Shown here piece by piece: positions 14,895 through 19,376 of a stretch of 19,376 bases of DNA. Source of the stretch: a bacterium (GTDB lineage Bacteria > UBP15 > UBA6099 > JAJRTR01); contig JAJRTR010000056.1 in the NCBI GenBank assembly GCA_024278215.1, positions 1-19,376 of the forward strand, given 5' to 3'. Position numbers and translations under genes: made by a program. Within the stretch, counting starts at the first letter, position 1. Every line of letters begins with the position of its first letter. Below the pieces are notes generated by a model. That model had not been told where the DNA came from, did not search any database, and saw only the letters and a list, made by a program, of their open reading frames with translations.

Positions 14895-16757
14895 ATGTCG
14901 ATTTTTTACCGAAGGATGGTTCATACCGATTTCTACAATGCCGATGCGATGCGGCGCAGAAGCGAGGTGAAAAGAAGCATTCTGAACATGAGCGGACTTC
15001 TGCGCCGGGACATCGAGAATCTGGAATCCGAAATCCGCTATTTCCCTCCGTACAGTTCCCGTATGCGGCAATATATTCTGCAAATTCTCGAAAGAACGCT
15101 GCTCCTTACTGAAAACCTCAATTTTTTAACCGGAGATAAGTATCAGTTCCTATATGCGGCGCATCAGCAGGTGGAAAACGCTGTACGCGCATATTTTAAG
15201 TCTCTCGAATCCCGAGAAGGCTCTGTCCTGGTCGTTTCACCGGCTGAAGCGGACACTGTCGATGAAAAACTTATCGGCGACAAGTCCGCAAAACTTTTCA
15301 ACCTGAAAAAAAACTTCCCCGGGAACGTGTCTCCCGGTTTTGTTGTTACCACTGCGGCCTATCGACTGTTTATTGATGAAAACGAATTGGAAGAGAAAAT
15401 TCATACGCTACTTAAAGACCTGGATGTAATCGCCAATCGGGACCTGTTCCACATCCGTACCCGCGCCATCAGGAAGTTGATGGAAGAAGCCGCTGTCCCT
15501 GAACGCATAACGGCGGAGATACGCGAGTGGAGCGAGAAAACCGCCGGTCGGGACAGCCGATGGGCCGTGCGCTCGAGCGGCATCGGCGAAGGCGGGCGAG
15601 CGACCTTTGCCGGGCAGTTCGACAGCTTCCTCAATGTCGCGGGCGACAGCCTGCCCGACGCATACCGGAAAGTCATCGCGAGCCGTTTCACTGATCGGGC
15701 TGTTTATTATCGTCTGGCCGGCGGCTTCAGTGAAACCGATACGCCTATGGCGGTTTTGTTTATGCCCATGATCGACGCCCGTTCCGCTGGAGTGCTCTAC
15801 ACGAGTGACCCCGGCGACAGTTCGTCGGATCGCATGATTCTGAACTCCGTGTGGGGGCTCGCCGCGGACCTGTTAAGCGGGCGTGCCGACCCCGATACAT
15901 TTATTGTCAGCCGTTCGGCACCGGGGCGGATAATTAAAAGCTATGTAGCCGAAAAGCAAACCGCCGTGGTACCCGGCGCCGATGGGCTGACCGGCAAAGA
16001 GCAACTCGCAACGGCCAGGAGCGGCGCGCCGTCGTTGTCGGAAAACGAGATATCCGATCTGGCGCAACTCGGCCTTGCGATAGAAAAACACCTTGGCGCT
16101 CCGCAGGATATCGAGTGGGTAGTGGATCGACAAAACAAGTACTGGATTGTGCAGTCGCGGTGCCTTCTGCTGCCGCGGCGGCGCGACCGGAGTGGCGGCA
16201 GACCGGAACAAGCCGAGTTGCTGACAGAGGGCGGCGATACGATCTTCCCCGGCTGGACGACCGGCCCCGTGTTCACTCCCGGCAGCGATGCCGCTTTGAT
16301 CGAGACGCCGTCGGGCGCGATACTGGTTGTGAAGAAACTTCATTCGGGAATTGTCGAGGTTCTGCCTTACCTCGCCGGCTTGATCGCCGAACAAAGCGAT
16401 CATACGGGACGCATAGCTTCGCGTGTGCAGGAATATGGGCTTCCATGCCTGTTCGGGGTGGACAATGCAACGGAAAAACTCCCGCCCGGTACGCATATCG
16501 TACTGGATGCCGCGCACCGCTCTGTCTTCGCCGCCTCAGCGCCCGAAACGGATGACGCCCCTGACGCCAGAGGCGACAATGACGGTTTTTCCAGTGTGCC
16601 CGGCACACTTTCCGAGCTGATATTCAAGTCGAAACATACCGATCCGGTCGACCTCTCAAGCGAATCCGCACAGGGCGTCTCTCTTTATGATATTGTTAGG
16701 TTCGTTCATGGAAAAGCAGCGAAATTCAATCCTGTTTCAGGACGGGATCAGGGCTGA
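14895..16757 (+). CDS. PEP-synthase-like signalling protein 2 (shorter paralogue)
   Basis: 620 residues. ATG 14895 is chosen because GAGGAG (14882-14887) lies seven bases upstream; a TTG at 14871 would add eight residues. A helical N-terminal domain (about 1-108) resembles that of paralogue 1. The ATP-binding domain is closer to classical PEP synthase: IGDKSAKLFNLKKNFPGNVSPGFVV, R226-SSGIGEGGRATFAGQFDSFLNV, AGVLYTSDP, and GAPQDIEWVVDRQNKYWIVQSR. The swivel domain keeps the carrier histidine in EQSDH503TGRIASRVQEYGLP. The protein ends soon after, with SLYDIVRFVHGKAAKF matching only the beginning of the C-terminal region of paralogue 1. It therefore lacks both the PEP barrel and most of the other paralogue's tail. 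It lies 89 bp before the histidine kinase. Probably an ATP-dependent phosphohistidine protein in the same circuit. Confidence 0.82.
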   Translation: MSIFYRRMVHTDFYNADAMRRRSEVKRSILNMSGLLRRDIENLESEIRYFPPYSSRMRQYILQILERTLLLTENLNFLTGDKYQFLYAAHQQVENAVRAYFKSLESREGSVLVVSPAEADTVDEKLIGDKSAKLFNLKKNFPGNVSPGFVVTTAAYRLFIDENELEEKIHTLLKDLDVIANRDLFHIRTRAIRKLMEEAAVPERITAEIREWSEKTAGRDSRWAVRSSGIGEGGRATFAGQFDSFLNVAGDSLPDAYRKVIASRFTDRAVYYRLAGGFSETDTPMAVLFMPMIDARSAGVLYTSDPGDSSSDRMILNSVWGLAADLLSGRADPDTFIVSRSAPGRIIKSYVAEKQTAVVPGADGLTGKEQLATARSGAPSLSENEISDLAQLGLAIEKHLGAPQDIEWVVDRQNKYWIVQSRCLLLPRRRDRSGGRPEQAELLTEGGDTIFPGWTTGPVFTPGSDAALIETPSGAILVVKKLHSGIVEVLPYLAGLIAEQSDHTGRIASRVQEYGLPCLFGVDNATEKLPPGTHIVLDAAHRSVFAASAPETDDAPDARGDNDGFSSVPGTLSELIFKSKHTDPVDLSSESAQGVSLYDIVRFVHGKAAKFNPVSGRDQG

Positions 16758-16846
16758 ACCATATCCGCGACAAGGCTGCCTGCCCTACACTTCTATCGTT
16801 TTTACGCTGACCATAACCCGCGCCAATACATGGAGATCCGACGATT

Positions 16847-18460
16847 ATGAAGACCAACAGACAAAACGATGGCAACGACGACGCAATATTGAAGGATTCA
16901 CCGTATTTCCTTTCAGAGAACACAGACGTGAAGACCGCCCTGTTGAAAGACGATTCCGAAACGAAAATACTCAGGGCGCTCCTCGAGCGGCCCGGATTCA
17001 GTATCCGCGCTCGTCTGGCGCTGGGATTCCTGTTGTTTTTCGCCTTGAGCGTGGGCATCACCATCACCGCGTACATCGCCCTCAATCACATGGAGCGCAA
17101 ATTGATTTTCCTGGAAGTTGCCGATCTATTCACAAATGAGATACAACAGGCCCGCCGGTACGAGAAAAATTTCTTTCTGTACGGTTCCGACATTTCCAAT
17201 GTCCTGGAGCATATAGACATCGCCGATCAGCTTCTGGACTCCGCCAGAAGCGAGCTGGTCTCGGTAGTCGGCGAAAAAAACATGCGAACGATGGAGAGCC
17301 ATCTTAGTAAATACAAGAAACTCGTCATTAAAATAAATACACTCAGCATTGATCAGGAATCCTCCGAACTACCCGAATACAAGGAAATAGCCGAAGAGCT
17401 TCGCTCGCACGGCACGGAGATGCTATCGTTCGCAATCGACATGTCACGCAAAGAGCGCGACAAAGTCAATGACATGATACGTGTCGCCAAAATGGCTCCC
17501 GTCGTCTTTTCGATTATCATTTTTCTGCTTATGCTCTACGAGACCAATTTCCTTGCCCGGCACATTATCCGCCGCCTCAACCGACTCATGGAAGCCACCC
17601 AGCGTGTGGCGAACGGCGATTTCACCCCCATCATGCCACATCGCCGCTTCCGCGACGAGTTCACCAACCTCGCGGTGGCCATGAACAGCATGATGAGCCA
17701 GCTCATGCACCGCCATGAAATCCTGGTGCGCTCACATAAACTCCGCGCGGTGGGCACACTCACCGCAGGCGTAGCCCACGAACTGAACAACCCGATAAAC
17801 AATATCATGCTCACCTCGGAAATGCTGAAGGAGGATTACAGCGAACTCTCCGACGAAGAACGACTCGACATGGTGTCCGACCTGGTGAGCCAGGCGGAAA
17901 GAGCGCGGAAAATCGTCAGCAACCTCCTCGATTTCGCCCGGGAAAGCGAGATCGAACCGGAATTGCTCGATGTCGGACAGATTATTCGTGAAACTCTCGC
18001 GCTGGTCGGCAACCAGTTGAAGCTCCACAACGTGAAGCCGCAACTGGACATTGCACACAACCTGTCTCCCGTTCACGGTGACAAACAGCACCTCAGCCAG
18101 GTTTTCTTCAACCTGATTATGAACGCGATCGACGCAATGCCCGAGGGCGGGAAACTCATAATAAACGTATCGAACTCATCCTTCGAGGCCTCCTTTCTGG
18201 AAGTAAGAATAAGTGATACGGGGAAAGGTATCCCCGAGCATTTGATAGGCTCCATATTCGACCCGTTCTTCACCACCAAACCTACCGGCAAGGGAACCGG
18301 GCTGGGACTTTCCGTTTCCATGGGTATCATCAGAAAACACGGGGGCGCCATCCGGGTGGAAAGCAAAGTCGGCGAAGGGACGTCCTTTTCAATCCTGCTG
18401 CCCATCTCCACGGTGCCGGCCGAGATCATGCACGAAAAATCTCAGAAAAACGGGGAATGA
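16847..18460 (+). CDS. Membrane sensor histidine kinase (helical sensor, HAMP, HisKA, HATPase)
   Basis: 537 residues; GGAGA ten bases before the ATG. A cytoplasmic N-terminal stretch of about 55 residues precedes the first membrane helix (about 57-80). The periplasmic sensor is all-helical (about 82-220; EIQQARRYEKNFFLYG is typical of helical-bundle/HBM sensors). A second helix (about 222-240) leads into a HAMP domain (LMEATQRVANGDFTPIMP). HisKA carries the phospho-acceptor H311 in TAGVAH311ELNNPINNI. The HATPase domain shows the N box (NLIMNAIDAMPEGG), G1 (DTGKGIP), F box (FDPFFTTK) and G2 (GTGLGLS). All catalytic motifs are intact. It is the only kinase in the window. Likely targets are the receiver at 14357 and perhaps the NtrC-type regulator. 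Confidence 0.95.
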   Translation: MKTNRQNDGNDDAILKDSPYFLSENTDVKTALLKDDSETKILRALLERPGFSIRARLALGFLLFFALSVGITITAYIALNHMERKLIFLEVADLFTNEIQQARRYEKNFFLYGSDISNVLEHIDIADQLLDSARSELVSVVGEKNMRTMESHLSKYKKLVIKINTLSIDQESSELPEYKEIAEELRSHGTEMLSFAIDMSRKERDKVNDMIRVAKMAPVVFSIIIFLLMLYETNFLARHIIRRLNRLMEATQRVANGDFTPIMPHRRFRDEFTNLAVAMNSMMSQLMHRHEILVRSHKLRAVGTLTAGVAHELNNPINNIMLTSEMLKEDYSELSDEERLDMVSDLVSQAERARKIVSNLLDFARESEIEPELLDVGQIIRETLALVGNQLKLHNVKPQLDIAHNLSPVHGDKQHLSQVFFNLIMNAIDAMPEGGKLIINVSNSSFEASFLEVRISDTGKGIPEHLIGSIFDPFFTTKPTGKGTGLGLSVSMGIIRKHGGAIRVESKVGEGTSFSILLPISTVPAEIMHEKSQKNGE

Positions 18461-18764
18461 GAAACAATTCACAGCTGCATTTACAAGAAAAACCTTGTGT
18501 GTTTCTGAAAAACGATATTATTCGCTTCGCACGGATTGATTCCTGTTCCGAGGACAATATCTACAAGCAAAAATAGTTGCCGTCCCGATCGAAGCGAATA
18601 ATTCCCACAGAGTTCAGTCTGTGGCGAAAGATGTTTCCGTCGATGGGCACTTCGTAACATTATATGTAAAGCTGGTATTTTTTCTTGTTTGGTCCTATTC
18701 TATTCGGCGGGTATGTGAATACATGATAATATTGTTGAAAGGTAAATAACAGGTTGCAACATTT
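18461..18764 (+). other. 304-bp AT-rich intergenic region before the ClC gene
   Basis: No coding frame of note. It contains the long inverted repeat listed separately, a weak ACAAG/CTTGT hairpin just after the kinase gene (about 18483-18498), and possible -10-like AT-rich sequence near 18725-18732. GTTGCAAC at 18753-18760 is an 8-bp palindrome close to the ClC start. I found no sigma-54 site and no recognisable riboswitch. Confidence 0.4.
18517..18602. repeat. 13-bp perfect inverted repeat with 60-bp interior
   Basis: ATTATTCGCTTCG (18517-18529) and CGAAGCGAATAAT (18590-18602) are exact reverse complements. After a two-base mismatch, CGG (18532-18534) can also pair with CCG (18585-18587). 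It may be a structured RNA or the remnant of a small mobile element; it has no similarity to the GAGCC repeats. Confidence 0.55.
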
Positions 18765-19376
18765 ATGAAAGACAGCATTTTATCTGCGATTAACAAGGTG
18801 TCCTCGAACTATGTGAGAAAATGGATCGGATTGAGTATCCTTATAGGAATAGCAGCCGGACTGGGTGCAATACTTTTTTTCTGGGCTATCAGAGAAGTCT
18901 CCGATCTCCTGATGGTAGCCGGTGCGGGCTATAAGCCACCTGCGCCGGCAGGGGAAGGTCCGACCATACTGACGGCAATAGCCCGGCCATGGCTGTTCCC
19001 GATCATCACGGGCCTGGGCGGTCTGGCAAGCGGACTCATAGTATATTCGTTTGCGCCGGAGGCTGAAGGACACGGCACGGATTCCGCTATAGATTCTTTT
19101 CACAATAAGGGTGGTTTCATCAGGCGGCGCGTTCCGATTGTCAAGGTTATTGCTTCCGCGATAACAATAGGTTCAGGCGGTAGCGCCGGGCGTGAGGGTC
19201 CGACAGCCCAGATAGCCGCGGGCGTGGGGTCCGCACTCGCAGACCTTTTCAGACTTAAGCCGCATGACCGGCGGTTGGCTATGGCGGTGGGGATCGGCGC
19301 GGGGATCGGCGCGATATTCAAAGCGCCTCTCGGCGGTGCCATACTCAGTATGGAGATTCTCTACCGTCGCGATTTC
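18765..19376 (+). CDS. ClC-family chloride channel/antiporter (5' part, cut by window end)
   Basis: 204 residues are present from ATG 18765, and the frame is open to the last base. Membrane helices occur at about 21-43 and 75-97. The protein shows the ClC signature [11 protein letters not shown] at residues 130-140, including the gating glutamate that couples proton exchange in antiporters. It continues with GVGSALADL and [23 protein letters not shown], the usual ClC helix order. The first selectivity motif, GSGIP in E. coli ClcA, reads GHGTD here, a variant seen in many bacterial ClC proteins. The family moves chloride, and some members fluoride, across the membrane. Translation initiation is weak-looking; no clear Shine-Dalgarno stands at the usual distance. 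Following the histidine kinase after 304 bp, it may be a separate transcription unit. Confidence 0.9.
   Translation, partial: MKDSILSAINKVSSNYVRKWIGLSILIGIAAGLGAILFFWAIREVSDLLMVAGAGYKPPAPAGEGPTILTAIARPWLFPIITGLGGLASGLIVYSFAPEAEGHGTDSAIDSFHNKGGFIRRRVPIVKVIASAITIGSGGSAGREGPTAQIAAGVGSALADLFRLKPHDRRLAMAVGIGAGIGAIFKAPLGGAILSMEILYRRDF

Noticed and set aside
15873-16517. 214-residue minus-strand frame inside PEP-synthase-like gene 2
   Set aside because: Overlaps conserved sense motifs completely; no independent start signal.
16730-16846. Frameshift extending PEP-synthase-like protein 2 to match the tail of paralogue 1
   Set aside because: The other two frames downstream show no similarity to the paralogue 1 tail, and only 89 bases remain before the kinase start.
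18600-18680. Fluoride (crcB-type) riboswitch ahead of the ClC gene
   Set aside because: The GGCGAAAGATG / GTCGATGGGC stretch is only superficially similar; the conserved pseudoknot elements of that riboswitch could not be placed.
1-19376. tRNA, rRNA or CRISPR arrays
   Set aside because: No cloverleaf-like or rRNA-like sequence and no regularly spaced direct repeats were seen on either strand.

Overview
The window reads as a piece of chromosome from a Gram-negative-type bacterium. It has a lipoprotein signal, several polytopic membrane proteins, two-component signalling genes and sigma-54-type promoters. Base composition is moderately GC-rich. The mix of an NtrC-type activator, an unusual cytidylate-kinase-like membrane protein, TauE/SafE and PEP-synthase-like signalling proteins recalls Desulfobacterota/deltaproteobacteria and related uncultured phyla. 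The sequence alone does not fix the taxon.

Left part (1-6646). A lipoprotein of unknown function runs off the left edge on the minus strand. Next to it, also on minus, is a membrane-anchored glycoside-hydrolase-family-2-like protein. It appears to have lost both catalytic glutamates and carries a five-helix membrane tail. Divergent from it, on plus, is a membrane protein with an HExxH (gluzincin, peptidase-MA-like) domain and a TPR-like tail. The gap between the divergent genes holds a 49-bp MITE-like element.

Right part (6786-19376), all on plus. An NtrC-type regulator with altered sigma-54 ATPase motifs is followed by a dense control region: a second copy of the MITE-like element, a 16-bp motif that also lies upstream of the regulator gene, A/T-tract inverted repeats, and two tandem -24/-12 promoters, one a perfect consensus match. 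Behind them come a divergent universal-stress-like protein, a cytidylate-kinase-like/BON/membrane fusion, a TauE/SafE permease, a PEP-synthase-like protein, a stand-alone receiver, a second PEP-synthase-like protein, a sensor histidine kinase and the start of a ClC chloride channel/antiporter gene.

Working model (inference). The NtrC-type regulator binds the 16-bp motif and drives the sigma-54 promoter. The operon then makes an anion permease with a membrane-bound nucleotide-kinase-like partner, plus a signalling module. In that module two PEP-synthase-like proteins keep the nucleotide-binding and phosphohistidine swivel domains but lack the PEP/pyruvate-binding barrel, and they flank a receiver next to a histidine kinase. 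This arrangement suggests an unconventional phosphotransfer circuit in which phosphohistidine swivel domains serve signalling or control rather than PEP metabolism. It is the most interesting part of the window.
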